NCBI GenBank assembly: GCA_004380135.1
Contig: QXCR01000093.1
Span: 1-64,000 of the forward strand
Direction of reading: 5' to 3'
Source: Stemphylium vesicarium
Lineage: Eukaryota; Ascomycota; Dothideomycetes; Pleosporales; Pleosporaceae
DNA length: 64,000 bases
In this document: positions 31,267-43,598 of the stretch, piece after piece
Numbering within the stretch: position 1 is the stretch's first letter
Layout of the letters: each line of letters opens with the position of its first letter
Notes under the pieces: generated by a model
Told to the model about the DNA's origin: nothing
Database searches by the model: none
The model's input: the letters and a program-made list of their open reading frames with translations, nothing else
Translations under genes and position numbers: made by a program

Positions 31267-33096
31267 TCAGATCTTGGGCGATTCCCTTGCCTCTCCTGTA
31301 GCGCCAGCTCTCTTCAGCGCATGCCAAAGTCTTAGTCCCTCCTCGAGCCGCACATCTTCTTCTATGGCGACACGGCCATCACTCTTCAGTGTGCGCAACT
31401 GCATCGACTGCTGCGTACCCCATTCGAAGACTTCCCCCTTCAAAAACCTACTCAAAGGCGTGTGAAATGCATCTGAAATGATTTGTCTCTCTTCTCCAGC
31501 CAACGCGTTGCCCAAACCCCAAAACCAAATCGCCATGTCAGAGCCGTGGGTGACGCCAAATTCTTTAGGTACTTGCTCATCGATGCATTGCGAGCGCCAT
31601 TCGATGCGGTAACCGTGGATCAAGTCGCTCGCGCCATGCTTTACAAGCGCATTTACCATTCCCCGTCGCAGCGCGTAGATCTGCACGTCAGCGTAAATAT
31701 GTCCAAAAGCAGACTGCCAACTCTTGAACCTCGGTGGCAGCTTGCGATCAGGAAAGTAATGCGACATCAATACTTTACACGCCTCTCGGGGATAGTCAGC
31801 CTCGAGCCGGCTCAGCATGTTGTCATAGCCCGGCTGTGGTGGATGCCAGAGACCATATACAAAGTGTTCCTCGCTACACTCTCCTATCATGAGATGGATG
31901 TTGCGGCGTTTCATGCGCTGCGCGTACGCCCCACTAGATAGCTCTTCAAGAAGTCCGTGTCGGACAAACGATCCGTCCGTGACTGCGCGGAACTGATGCA
32001 ACTTAATCTTGTTGCTCGCTTCAACAATGGCGTGCGTAGTCAGCGAGCGAAGCTTTGCGAGTTTCTCCGCTGGCGACAAGTCTGACTCGATATGCAGAGC
32101 CTTCAAAAACTCGTCAAACTGGTCCTGAATCTCATCCAAGCTCTTCGGTTGCATGCCTGGCCCATTCGACAGCATCATGGCCCTCTTCACAATGGCTTTC
32201 TCCTCGGGCAATCCGAGATCGTACGATAGCTGGTGAAAAACAGAGTGTGAACCTGCCGAATACCCACCAATGGTAATGTTGGAGGCGTTTCCACCAAAAT
32301 AGCTGACATTCTCATACGTCCATTGCAAAGCCATGCGCTGATCCCAGAATCCAACGTTCACGTCGTAGTCGGAACATGAGTCGAGAAGCTCTTTGGAAGC
32401 AAGGAAACCAAACACATTTAGGCGGTGTGCGGGAGCTACGACGATGCAGCGAGTGGGGGACTCGCTGAGTAGTGCACGGAGGTCGATACCGTTCGGGCTA
32501 CCCATTTGCAAGAACCCGCCATCTAGTGGGGGAAAACAAAGAGTCAGTTGCCACGTGGTTCTAGAGTTGGTTGGATGCACGCCATTTGGTTCCGAGAATC
32601 AGCCAGAATGTTTGTTTGCCGCGGAACGGCGGTGCCAAGCACCAACTCTGCCGCTAAACACAACGAAGAAATGTTAACTTACGGATCCAGAACAGCACCG
32701 GCCAGCCTGCTGTCGAGTCAGATATGTATCTCGAGGTTGCGGGAAGAGTCAGGACAAACCTTCAGCCGGCGGGTGTCCCGTGGGAACCCAAATGTTATTT
32801 TGCAAACAGTCTTCGTCCCATGACGACGCGTCCAGGTTGCCGGGCTTGAAGCTTGGCTGCGGACAGAGTCCACAAGCCCCCGTGTAGCGTCCCGGATTCG
32901 CTTTCGTTCCGTAGCGATAGCATGGCGGTAGTGATCGCGGCTTCTGGAAGCGAAAAGGCCCAACAGGGGGTAGGGCGTAGGGGACGCCGCCAAGATAATG
33001 ACACAGCGGCTTGTTGTCGTTGTCAACGTACGTGAGACCCTCTACGACACCACGAAATTGAAGATCAAGACTATGGGGCTGGAAGCGTTTCGACAT
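31267..33096 (-). CDS. Type-B carboxylesterase / lipase-family hydrolase
   Basis: Three exons (32760-33096, 32683-32709, 31267-32522) join to 539 residues; the middle exon has only nine codons. The family layout is clear: oxyanion-hole HGGFLQMG near residues 122-129, the block NVGFWDQRMALQWTYENV, nucleophile elbow GGYSAGS with Ser210, an acidic residue in the IGECSEEHF segment and the His of VTHGSDMAIWFWG. These enzymes hydrolyse carboxylic esters. The nucleophile motif has Tyr where most members have Glu (GESAG), a variant found in some fungal members. No signal peptide is seen, so the protein is probably intracellular. The 3' end is near that of the propeller gene and the start is 285 bp from the stop of the SAT4-type gene. 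Confidence 0.88.
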
Positions 33097-33381
33097 GGTG
33101 TTGAATGCTGGGTCCTGATCATGGAGGATTCAGCGTCTTATCGTAAAGATTGGGAGTCGCTGGTTGAGGATCGCATGTACCTCGGCTAGGTGTGGGGCGA
33201 CCCCTGAGGCGGATCATCATTATTTTCCGAGCCTGATCATCGCTCTTAGAAGACGCATCTCGTATTTTGCTGTGTGGAAAGAGAAGGGCAAACGACAGAA
33301 TACGGCAATAGATCTCGTCCGTGTTTTGGTTCTTCAAAGTCAGAATCATTACTAGTCTAAGCTTTGGACTGAGATACGCGC

Positions 33382-34685
33382 TCATGCCCACTCGTCGTGA
33401 CGCCGCGAAGCTATGCTCTTGTCGTCTTCTGTTATGCTGACATATGTTGTTTTCGTGATTGCTTGGTCTGGACCTTTCCTTGTGCTATCCGACTCGTCCT
33501 CTGGTAATATGCCGAGCTCGCTGTCATTGTCCGTCTCGTGCTTCGATCTCGCCGACTTTCCAGTGGTCTGGGGACCAGTATTCTGAAGCGCGTAGCTTTG
33601 CCTTGATCCCTTTACTGATCCTCCTGTCAGACTAAGAGGAAGTACTTTGCGTAGCGTGTTCTCAAAAGTCTTTCGTAATGGTGGAAGGCTGGCTGTAAAT
33701 GCGCCAGCGAAGACTTCGGCTATCGCGAAGATGCTGAGGTTGACAGACTCATAGCTGGGATCCTTGGACTTTGCCAAAGACTTCATTTCGTAGAGTTTCA
33801 GTGCCGAAATTGTAGTTGTACTAGAGAGTTTCAGCGAGGCACTTTAGATTGTCGACGCGCACATTGAAGATCACTGGCTTTGAAACATGTTTCAAAACGC
33901 GGGGTATTCGAATTCCGCCGGAAGTCTTAAAGGCAAATGTTGGATGTACTCACATCAGGCCGCAAAGGAACACGGCGCGAACACCCCAGATGGTGCGCTT
34001 TGGGAGTTGCACTCTCGCGATGTAGATGAGAGGAGCCATGGTATACAGTAAGTCTGTCGCGATGTTGACTGCAGCGCCTGAGTATCCCGAGATGACTCTG
34101 GGCTTATCACCCCAACACGAGCCAGGCTTGGTCCCGGCGACATCCCAGTGCTTGGTATACGGTGTACATTCGCCGAAAAGAATGACCGTTGGAAAGACGA
34201 AGTTGACGAGGATATGTACGACAACAGAGATCCAGATCATGATTCGGAAGGCCCGGGAGAAATCCAGCATGAAGATGTAGGCGCAAACACTCAACTTAAT
34301 CAAGGCCATTCCGTACAGGTTGAGCAGCTGGCCTACCCACAGGAAGTAGAGGTATTTCTCCAGGTTTTGGGGAGTCATAATGGGATCCCACATGTGCTTG
34401 CCACCGCCTACTTCGGCCATTCTATAGCAGCATGCGGCGCCGGCTATAGCGATGACCTATTGATAGATTAGATCAAAGCTCGAAAGAGTTTGGTGAACAA
34501 CGACTTGCATGTCCGGTCCATAACAAATGATCCGTGAGAAGGAAAAAGTTCCGGTTCCTCCAGTTGATGTATAGTCGAAATGCCACAAAGATTGAGCTGA
34601 AGACAATCAACGTGATGATTGGTATCTTCAATGCGTTTGAACGGTCGTCTAGTGGAAGTCCTTCCGGGATGGGTGGTGTAGCCAT
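33382..34685 (-). CDS. SAT4/rhodopsin-like integral membrane protein
   Basis: Exons 34509-34685, 33954-34456 and 33382-33820 join to 372 residues. The first intron uses a GC donor (gcaagt), which keeps the frame where no GT donor does. The protein has about seven membrane helices: one near residues 20-40, several between 60 and 210, and the last around 245-265. Family marks are the YLYFLWVGQLLNLYGMALIKLSV segment followed by the paired-helix region with Cys-containing loop (GECTPYTKHWD). The C-terminal tail of about 110 residues is hydrophilic and Ser/Asp-rich. Fungal members of this family (rhodopsin domain-containing, including Pth11-like proteins) are largely uncharacterised; some act in sensing. 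It is transcribed in the same direction as the esterase. Confidence 0.82.
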
Positions 34686-36511
34686 GCCAGCGTTAAAGGG
34701 TCAGTGATAGAAGAGATATGAGAACAGTAAGATATGTAGCCGCTGACAATGCTACAGTCATCCGTGGTGGGTGATGCTGTGCAGTAGTCCACGCTTCACC
34801 ATATGGGAGGCCGTGCCGTTATATTTGCTCTGTTAATGCCAACCAGATCGTACGCCGGAGACAGCGAATTGGCCGGCCAGTATTGAAACTGGCCAATCCT
34901 AGAGGCGCACCTACCCCCACAAGGCATGCCTAGGGTCTATCCACATGGATTTGTGACACGTGCACGAGCCAAAAGAGTCCGCAGGGCCCTAGTCAAGAGG
35001 AGTTCACGCTTAGGGATGCCTGCATAGGTATGATCGTCACTGATATCCAGCTTCGGAGCGGCCAGTGATTGGATTTGCAGATCAAACACTTCCATCTGCT
35101 ATTTTCAACGCCTCGAAACCTTCCAAGCTCTCAAGATCGGGAGACCTTCCACAGCCGCAACGAAACAGCAACTTGAGGGCTTAGCCAACCAGACTTTGGA
35201 AAAAACTTCGATTCGATAGTCTCCTTGTCAGGATCGGAACAGGCATTGTGCGTATCCATCAAGCACGACATCTGTCACATCGTTAGCTGAGAGTGAGAAT
35301 ACTAGACAAGTATAGTTCGCGCCGTTGCACGAGGGTTAGCCGAAAATGGCGTGGGACTCGCAGACATCTCAGCTTCGAAACGACCAGGTTGTGGAGTGTG
35401 GATACCTTAGGGGCTCGGCTTACCAAGGCCAAAGACTCAGCCAGGGATACTGCTTGAAAATGTAGATCAATATTACATGCTCCGAGTTGCCCAATCAGTT
35501 GTCGACCAGCCAGCGATACGCATGCTCTTTCCAATGACGCAGAAGAGCTTGATGAGAGTGCCGAACGGCTACATAAGCCACTTGGGTCGCTCGCTCTTCG
35601 CTACCGCAAAATTGTTAGCACCGTTGTAGCCGATGGAATCAGGTCTCGACGGTGATGTGTAGTTTGGAAGTTTAAAACGCCGCGAGCCGCTGTGCCGCTA
35701 ATGTCTCGTGGCCAGCTGCGCGCTTCATACCTCAACGGGCACCCCCCGAGCGCGACATGCAACCTAGCGGGCAGATCATCCGGATGAAATAGACATTTAA
35801 ACCCCTATGTGTGAGGAGACTAAGCTGGTAAGACCAGTGAGACAGGCGAGAAGAAGGTAGCATTGCGGAGCTGCAGGTCCTGGATGATTTTCTTCTCGCT
35901 TAGCCTGGCCCCTGCGGGATCGACCCAGGGTTTCACACACATCAGCAAACCCGCCATCGCGACATCTTCCCTCCCGCCCCCGTTTCGTCTACATTTATAC
36001 TTGTGATCGAAAGCTGGGAAGTAGACGCCACAACTTCCAGGCAAACGGTGCGTGTCGTATGATGATGCACAGAGGCTCTGCTAATGCGAGCGCGCGAACG
36101 ACGCCACGTTCCCTGACTTACCCCATTCTGTCACGTTTAGCCCGACGAATAGCCTTCAATGATGAACCCACTCTTCCTCGGGCCGTCTAAAGCCCTTGAA
36201 GACGGATGATTATCCTGATCGGTCATTAATCAAGAAATGTCTCGCATGAGCATGCCGCTTATGGACTATCCACACGCCATCTTGATCTAGAATCCACCTC
36301 AGTTCTCGGTCAAGATGCGTTACGACTGCCAGAATTAAGAGCCCTGAAATATTGGGTAAAATCAAGCGAAGAAGCTAAGCATACGAGGGGAACAGCTGAG
36401 CCGTTGCGCTTCGTCCTGGACAGTGCATTTACAAGCGAGTGCTTCGAGTAGCCTTGCAGTTTCAGGGGTGGCCCATCCGCAAGCTGCTTGCCGGTCCCGG
36501 GAAGGCTCTGG
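34686..36511. other. 1.8-kb stretch without a recognisable gene
   Basis: This separates divergently transcribed SAT4-type and GMC genes. Short frames on both strands (for example around 35283-35534 minus) have no motif, good start or splice support. Confidence 0.45.
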
Positions 36512-36517
36512 TATAAA
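36512..36517 (+). promoter_or_regulatory. TATA box for the GMC oxidoreductase gene
   Basis: tataaa lies 24 bp before the first in-frame ATG (36541) and 99 bp before the next (36616). Transcription would start near 36541, so the later ATG is the better start. Confidence 0.55.
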
Positions 36518-36615
36518 CCTTCCCGGCCCTTAGGATCAGGATGGGTGAGATTTTGGCTTCTCACACCTACGCCATTAACTTGGTGCTCACATTCGTTTAT
36601 TCTACAGCCTCTAAT

Positions 36616-38612
36616 ATGTCGCTCCTTCTATCTGGCATATTCTATCTTTCTTCTTTCGTACCACGTATACTAGACCCTTCGGTACCGGGTGGGAACACCG
36701 GAGAAGCAGATGTCGGTGGACAGTCCTTCGATTACATCGTCGTGGGTGGAGGACTGACCGGACTTACTGTTGCGAACCGATTGAGCGAAGATGTAAGCCG
36801 TAAGTTTGTCGAATGGAAACAACGGAACTGTTTAACAGTCTCTCAGGTACTGTGCTTGTGATTGAAAATGGTTTCGTCGCCGATGACGTTACAACTCAAG
36901 TCCCCAGTTTCGCAAACAGTGTCAACGCACAGCTCATGTACGATATTACTTCGGCTTATGATGTCAATACTGGGGGTACACATCCTGTATGGGTGGGTAA
37001 CGTAGTTGGTGGAGGCTCAGTTGTCAACGGTATGGCTTTTGACCGCGCATCTGCCGCCGATTACAACGCGTGGGAGCAGTTGGGAAACAGTGGCTGGAAC
37101 TTTAACAATCTCCTATATTACTTCAAGAAGTCTACAACCTTTACACCTCCGTCGGCTTCCAACGTCAAAGAATTTGGCACCACGTACGACGCATCCTGCT
37201 ATGGCTCCAACGGCCCCATTCACGCCTCCTATCCCAACTTCGAGTATCAGGATACCAAGACGATATGGGCAGCATACAAGCGCGAGGGCGTACCTTTACC
37301 GAAAGAGCATGCCTCGGGAACTGCTGTTGGCGCGTTCTGGATACCCACCGCATTGCGGCCGAAGACACAAACACGATCACACGCAAAAAATGAATACTAC
37401 GACCCTGTCAAGAGCCGCAGGAATCTTGTACTCATCACTGGAAAGACCGTCAACGAGATCCTCTTCAACAATGGCTTCTTTACAGGATACACGGCCAATG
37501 GTGTTCAGTACAAGTCACGCACGGACGGCTCCGTTAAACAGGTGTACGCGAAACGCGAAGTGATCATGGCGGCCGGCTCAATCTTCACCCCGCAAATACT
37601 GCAGCTTAGTGGCATTGGGCCAAGAGACGTATTGAACTCTGCTGGAGTAACAGTCAAGAAAGACATGCCGGCTGTAGGTGCCAACATGCAAGATCACCCC
37701 AACGCCAACATGATGTTTGATCTGAAGAACCTCGCTTTCCCAAATCCCTTCAGCGGTAACGACCCCGCCTACAACACCACAGTGTGGTCAGAGTATGAGA
37801 GCAGTAAGAACGGCCCTCTCACCCAAGCCCACGGCAGCAGCTTGGCTTTCTTGAGCCTGCGCACAGTTACAGACAAATGCGACGAGATCGTACAAGCCGT
37901 CAAGTCGCAACGTGTACGCGATTATCTTCCCTCCGTCTACGATGACTCGTCCCTGCTACGCGGCTTCAAAAAACAACGCGACATCATTGCCGACCTGTAT
38001 GCGAGCACTGACGCGGCTGTTGGTGAGTTTCCAATGGTACCTTTCGGACTCGCCATCAGCTCTTTACAGCGTCCACTTTCTCGCGGCAGCGTAACCATCG
38101 ATCCAAAGAACAAATACGGAAGTCCCATGGTCCAGTTCAACTCGCTTCAAAACCCTGTCGACCGCCAGATCCTTGTCGAGATGGTTCGATGGACGCGCAG
38201 GCACTGGGCAAACCCTGAACTAGCCAAATTCTCGCCTGTCGAACTCACACCCGGCGCACAAGCGCGAACCGACGATGAGATCATCAACGATCTTGTGCAG
38301 CAGAAGGCATTGGAAGCATCGTTTGCGCACATGTCTGGCAGCTGCTCAATGATGCCGGAGGCGTATGGCGGCTGCGTCGGAGATGACCTCACCGTCCACG
38401 GCGTGAAAGGTCTTAGTATCGTGGATGCGAGCATCATTCCTTTGATACCTGCCACGCATCTACAAGCAACAATGTATGCTGTTGCGGAGAAAGGTGCCGA
38501 CCTTATCAAGGCAAGGAACGCTTTCAGCCTTCTCAACCCGTTTTCCCTGCCCCGTGCCAAAGCACCCTCCTTTCCAAATTTCTTCAAATTTGGGCGAAGC
38601 AAGCGGGACTAG
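36616..38612 (+). CDS. GMC-family FAD oxidoreductase
   Basis: Exons 36616-36799 and 36847-38612 join to 649 residues, starting at the second in-frame ATG because the TATA box is too close to the first. The N-terminus is hydrophobic (MSLLLSGIFYLSSFVP), probably a signal peptide or anchor. The ADP-binding motif YIVVGGGLTGLTVANRL lies at residues 40-56. Further GMC marks are GNVVGGGSVVNGM and the second signature AGSIFTPQILQLSGIG. The two catalytic positions are histidines in the family pattern: AHMSGSCSMMPE and IPATHLQATMYAVAEK. Members oxidise alcohols, sugars or similar substrates with FAD, many of them secreted. The substrate here is unknown. The C-terminal extension after the FAD fold is short and basic. 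Confidence 0.9.
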
Positions 38613-38791
38613 CTGGTGCGCTCAAAATAATGAACATTATTACCAGCCACTCATGTACATTGCATGACCGGCATTATAAATTGGAACATGGTGATCTGAA
38701 GCCTGGTTCGAACATCATCCCTACTCAAGATTCAACACAACAAAATACCGTTCTCGTAGCCTCAACCCTTTTCACCATGGGTACTCATAAC

Positions 38792-39844
38792 TCAATCGAA
38801 CCTCTCACAAGACGGCATCCGATAATAGTCTCCCTCAGGACTCTCCCAGAAATCCGTATTCACCATGTAACAAAAGTCAGTCGTCAAGCTCCAATATCCA
38901 GTCCCATTGTTCGTGATGCACTGCAGCCACACTTCATCGTTAAACTCATATGTCAGCTGGACCTCACACGTTTCCTCGGCGCAGGAGCGGCAGTACGCGT
39001 ATTCTTCGCCTACAGTGACATTGATGAGGTACTTGGCGCTGAACTCGGGTTCGAGTTCGGGAACTGGCACTGGTGCAGACGATGAAGTGCGCTTGTTCAC
39101 TTCGCTGGTTCCGTTTTCGTTGTAGTGCCAGAGCTCTTCGAGGAAGGGAATGGGACCGCAGTTGTCGAGGTAGATTAGGTCGGGCTTGGAGTAGAGGTTC
39201 TTTTGTGCGACGTAGCAGTTGTTTGTTGTCTTGAGCCAGTACCTGCGCGGTTTGATGTGTCAGCAAAGCCTCCTCATGTTGGGTATGATGCACGTGAACA
39301 TGGAGGCTTACGGATCGTCGATGATGAGCTGGCCCTCTGGATACCAGCAGGTAAGCTCTAGCTCGGTATCCTCTTTTAGGTACGCGATAAGGTCGCAGCT
39401 GAGCTCAGGGCAGATCCTGCACTCTGTTTTGTACTTGAGTTTTGCGTCTTCGATGGTGAGGTCCTGGATCTCAGACGCGGCGCCGCAGTATTCAAGGTCG
39501 GTGGTATCTACGTATGGGTCGTTAGTTGTGATTAACGTGGCCATTGGTAAAAAGCTCTCACAATCTCCGTCATACTCCAGCACATCATACTGGGTGACAT
39601 AGCACCCAGCCTCGGTCTTGAGCCATAACTCATCCCCCATGATCTTGGTACCGCGAGTCCAACAGGTCACGTTGAGGGCGTCATTGTACCCGTAAGCGAT
39701 TTGATTGGGACAAAGCGAACGTGGGCAGGTTTTGCATTCCGTGTTGTATTCCGTTTCGGTCGAGATGTAGGGTTTGACCTGTGCACGAACTGTGACAGCC
39801 GTAGCAACTAAGGTTGCAAGAATTGAAGGTACGAATCGATGCAT
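38792..39844 (-). CDS. Secreted protein of three Cys-rich SH3-like modules
   Basis: Exons 39312-39844 and 38792-39242 join across a 69-nt intron to 327 residues. A signal peptide covers about residues 1-21 (ends TVRA). The rest is three copies of one module starting at Cys37, Cys142 and Cys262. Each has C-x2-C-x4-C, then a strand pair with a fourth Cys, W-x-L-x-T or WLKT, and a CYV/CYM turn, followed by a further Cys in modules 1-2 and in module 3. The WLKT..CYV pattern resembles the strands of bacterial-type SH3 domains, which bind peptides or cell walls; that resemblance is my inference. A Lys-Arg pair at 228-229 followed by a Pro/Ser-rich linker could be a Kex2 cleavage site releasing module 3. 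Expected outside the cell. It converges with the GMC gene, 180 bp apart. Confidence 0.75.
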
Positions 39845-41328
39845 GACTGGCTTTCAAGAGCTATAATATTGGGGCAATATGATACAAGGGATCTATTTTC
39901 TAGAACACGAGCAACAGAATATACAATGAATGACCAGATAGGTACAAAAATAGATATTCGGGTTTCCCCGCAGTGGCTGCCATGACAGCTTACGGTCCGC
40001 GATGGAAAAGTTCTAGTTTATTCGGTTACTATGCGCAATATATGAGCTCGTATTGAGATGCGGTCACACTGCAGCGAGAAGGAATGGAAATGGTACGATG
40101 GGTACGTACAAGACCAGCGGTGGTCTGACAGGCTTCCGTACCTTTGCGAATACCATGTCGAAAAACTAGCGTGAACGAGGTCTTCGGTTCGTCTCCAGGT
40201 ACCTGTAGCGTCCGCACCAGATTGAATGGTACGGGGACGCAACTACGTATTAGAACCATAGCTGTCGAAAAGAGAGAGGCTGGCTGCGAAATTCAGGGTC
40301 GCCACGGGATGGTCGATCCGCTGTATTTAGGCTAAACGCGGGAAGATCAGGCACCGAACGATCGGTCATAGCCCGCGAACACCCTGGTGAGAAATGGGTT
40401 CGATTTAGCGTAAAGCTTCGGGGAGCAGGTAAGATGATGAAGTGTCGATGATTCGCTCGATTGAACGTCGATGTGCGCTTGGTTCTCAACGAAATAGCTT
40501 CAAAGTCAACTCCGCCGTGCTCACCCGCGCGGCGACCTCGCGTCGACCTCGCAGCCTAGTCTACAAAGAATAGAGCCTACTCTACATAGCATAGACAGCC
40601 CAAGTCTAGGGATTGTTACTTCTGATCTTCCTTAGATCAAATACACTGTGGCCCAATGCCGTGTGCCTTGGCAATAGAGGGTGAGTTTGACTCCTAGTTA
40701 GCTCCAATGCTTTCAGCACAGATCGAAGACCCAGCTCCACTTTCGCAATCTGAAAGTAGAATCGTCAGCTTGGAAATGTTGCGAGCTGGTCAGGCAAAAG
40801 CCGGTGCGTGTCGTAGAAGTATCCATCCTTCGGGACCTGACTGTGCCTGGCCTCCCTAGTCGCACCAGCAGGCGATCTACGCTGCCTAGTGATGGTCGGG
40901 GTAGAGGTAACAGACGCGTCGGTCACTCGTACAGGCACCTAGTATTCCCAAATATCTGGTAATCTGACTTCGGCGAGTGACCAAAGCGCTTTAGGACCTC
41001 CCATCGATACCCATGAGATGAAAGACGTTGATTGCGCCTCGAACACGGGTGTGACGGGTAGCAGGGCTGTCGCCTCTGCAAAAACGAATACACTCGGCTG
41101 ATGTTCTAGTGAGCCTGTGATTGCAGATATCTCCGTTTTCTCCAGCTTGCCCTACGCGCCGAGTAGTTCTGTATCATATCGCAAAGCCATAATGGAGGCC
41201 ACCCGGGACGTGTACCCGCAGTGTACTATTCCGCTGCGTTGTGTTATATTGCCTAGAAATAGTTTCTAAGGTGTTGGGTATAACGTGTCTCACCAGTAAG
41301 CTGCGCACCCCATCAAACCATCCCAACT
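39845..41328. other. Intergenic, left flank of the decayed transposon
   Basis: No gene is supported. The last few hundred bases should include the left terminal repeat of the pogo-type element, but I could not match an inverted repeat to the right flank. Confidence 0.4.
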
Positions 41329-42966
41329 ATGTCTGCGCCAACAACTATGACTCGACAACCACATCCTCAGCTGACTTCTCGTAAAGGCAGACTCAGTATC
41401 GCGATGGTCTCCTATCAGAATAACCCACGTCAATCAACCCGAGCCCTCGCGAGAGCGTACGACGTACTAGAATCTACTATCCGAACGCGTTTCTATAGTG
41501 TCCACCCACGATTAGAGATAGCCTCTATTAACCGCAAGCTATCGATTACTAAAGAGCAGTCCCTCGTGCAGTGGGTTCTAGGGCTTGATCGACTAGGCTT
41601 TCCACCCCAGGTCATCGACGTGCGATGTATGGCAGACGCTCTTCTCGCTGCGCGCGGCGAAGATCCACCTCCACCACCTACAGGCAAGAACTGGGTGTCG
41701 CGCTTTGTCAACAGCCAGTCTGAGCTACAGACAAAGTGGAATAGGAAGTTCCATAGTCAGCGCGCTCGCTGTGAGAATCCTGTCGCGATCGCAGCGTGGT
41801 TCAAGCTTGTAGAGGAGACGCGCCAGGCGCATGGGATACTTGATGCAGATATCTACAACTTTGATAAGACTGGCGTTATAATGGGCGTCGCAGCGACGTC
41901 TAAGGTGGTCATAAGTTTAGACATAGTAGGTCGTGCTACTATCGTATAGCTAGGTAACCGAGAGTGGGTTATAGCGATTGAGTGTATTAACGCGTCTGGC
42001 TAGTGTCTCCCGCCGTTCGTGATCCTGTCTGGAAAGCTTCACCAGGCTATCTGGTATCAATACCTCCCGCTAGATTGGGTAGTCACTGTGTCAGATAATA
42101 GCTGGAAAACAGATAAGCTCGGTGTTGAGTGGGTAAAGCACTTCAACAGGCATACGACTCCTTGTACGCATGGAGCCTGCCGTCTCCTTATCATAGACGG
42201 CCATAGTAGCCACGCTACGCCTGAGTTCGACCAGTTCTGTACAGAGAACAAGATCATCACCCTCTGCATGTCAGCTCATACCTCTCACCTCCTCCAGCCG
42301 CTTGATGTAAGCTACTTCTCTCCGCTCAAGCGCGCGTACGGTTACGAGATCCAGGAGCTCGCCCGCCAAGGCGTCTACCATATCGACAAGGCGGACTTCC
42401 TCACGATCTATACACGGATCCAGCCAACAGTATTCACGTAGTAGAACATTCAGGCTGGCTTCCAGGCGACAGGGCTTATCCCTCCCTGTCCAGATCGCGT
42501 GCTATCGTCGCTTACCGTCGTCCGTACGCCGTCTCCACCAGAGACAACAGCAGACAACAACGTCGCATGGACAGCAAAGACACCACGTACAGTAGCTCAG
42601 CTTCAGCAGCGGGCTAAAAACCTCCAGGATCGGCTCCGTCGGAAATCTCAGAGCCCAACGAACCAGCTTCTCCGCCAGATTGTTGAAAGCTGTCAGGTTG
42701 CGATGCAATCAGCAACAATACTTGCTGAAGAGAATAAAAAGCTGCGTGCAGCTAGCCAGTGTCAGCAACGAAAGCAAGACTAGCGGCGTCAGTATATAGC
42801 TCGCGGAGGTGCTCTCCAGGCACAGCAAGGCCAGCAGCTCGCTGTAGAGGCAGAAAGGGTGGCCGCAGAAGTGGAACAAGCTCTAGCTACTCCGGGACGT
42901 CAGCGCGCACCACCAACGTGTACGAAGTGCCATATCCAAGGACACACGCGGACTCAACGTAGATAG
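41329..42966 (+). pseudogene. pogo-type DDE transposase, decayed by internal stops
   Basis: One frame from ATG 41329 to TAG 42964-42966 spans about 545 codons. It contains five premature stops: 41947, 42001, 42439, 42442 and 42781 (all TAG). It has an N-terminal helix-turn-helix region, then the catalytic core: FDKTG where FDETG is expected, IIDGHSSH and LQPLDVSYFSPLK, with the same DD35D spacing as the element at 1-1653. The C-terminus is a basic coiled coil plus a zinc knuckle whose last Cys is Arg (CTKCHIQGHTRTQR). The stops and the Glu-to-Lys change can be explained by C-to-T or G-to-A changes, as in repeat-induced point mutation. It is the same superfamily as the left-edge element but a different, well-diverged copy. 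No activity is expected. Confidence 0.9.
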
Positions 42967-43598
42967 TAATAGACTAGCTATCTCTAAAATTTCACGCTAT
43001 TATCTTATATTATTGTGTAGATATCGTGCAGAGTGTCGCGTTAGGTTTGGTGGGATGGCTCGCTGACTGGTCCGGCCCGCTGAATGATCCAAGACGTTAA
43101 CTTATCTGTACTGCGGTGATTACGCTGCTCGTTTGGGGAGGTAAGCCCACTTCCGCCTCGTGGGTGGCAACGCGCGCCCCGAGAAGATAGGCATCGGACC
43201 CAAGGTCGTGACAGGACGCCATTTTGGTCAGATGTCAGATGGAGGCGTATTGAATGCGCTCATGACGGGAATCCACGAATAAAGCCAAGTTCGCATAGTA
43301 CCAGACGTTTAGTGGCTGAGATGAGTATCGGACCCCGCACTTGGTCATCGCTGCAGCCAAGCCGAGCGATCTCATCCCACGCACCTGAGCTTCCCGTCCC
43401 TCGCGTCGCAAGAGACTTGTCTTCATCCCGACTCCACCCCAAACCTACCCGAAACCTCGCGAGACTGTAACGACCAGGAAGATGGCCCGCGCACCTCGTA
43501 TCATTCGGCGTCATTTCACCCTTCCATTACGGCCATATCCCTGATGAGTTGCGCACCTGTAGGACAGACGTGTCCGGTCCCGGAACACCGATAAAACC
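42967..43598. other. Right flank of the transposon and upstream region of the HET gene
   Basis: AT-rich bases at 42970-43025 probably belong to the element's 3' end. The rest is the likely promoter of the HET-domain gene. No gene is seen. Confidence 0.45.

Noticed and set aside
36541..36615. Earlier ATG for the GMC oxidoreductase
   Set aside because: It lies only 24 bp after the TATA box, too close to be inside the transcript leader; the later ATG also gives a better hydrophobic N-terminus.
41200..43100. Terminal inverted repeats of the second transposon
   Set aside because: I compared the two flanks by eye and found no convincing inverted match, so the element borders were not called.
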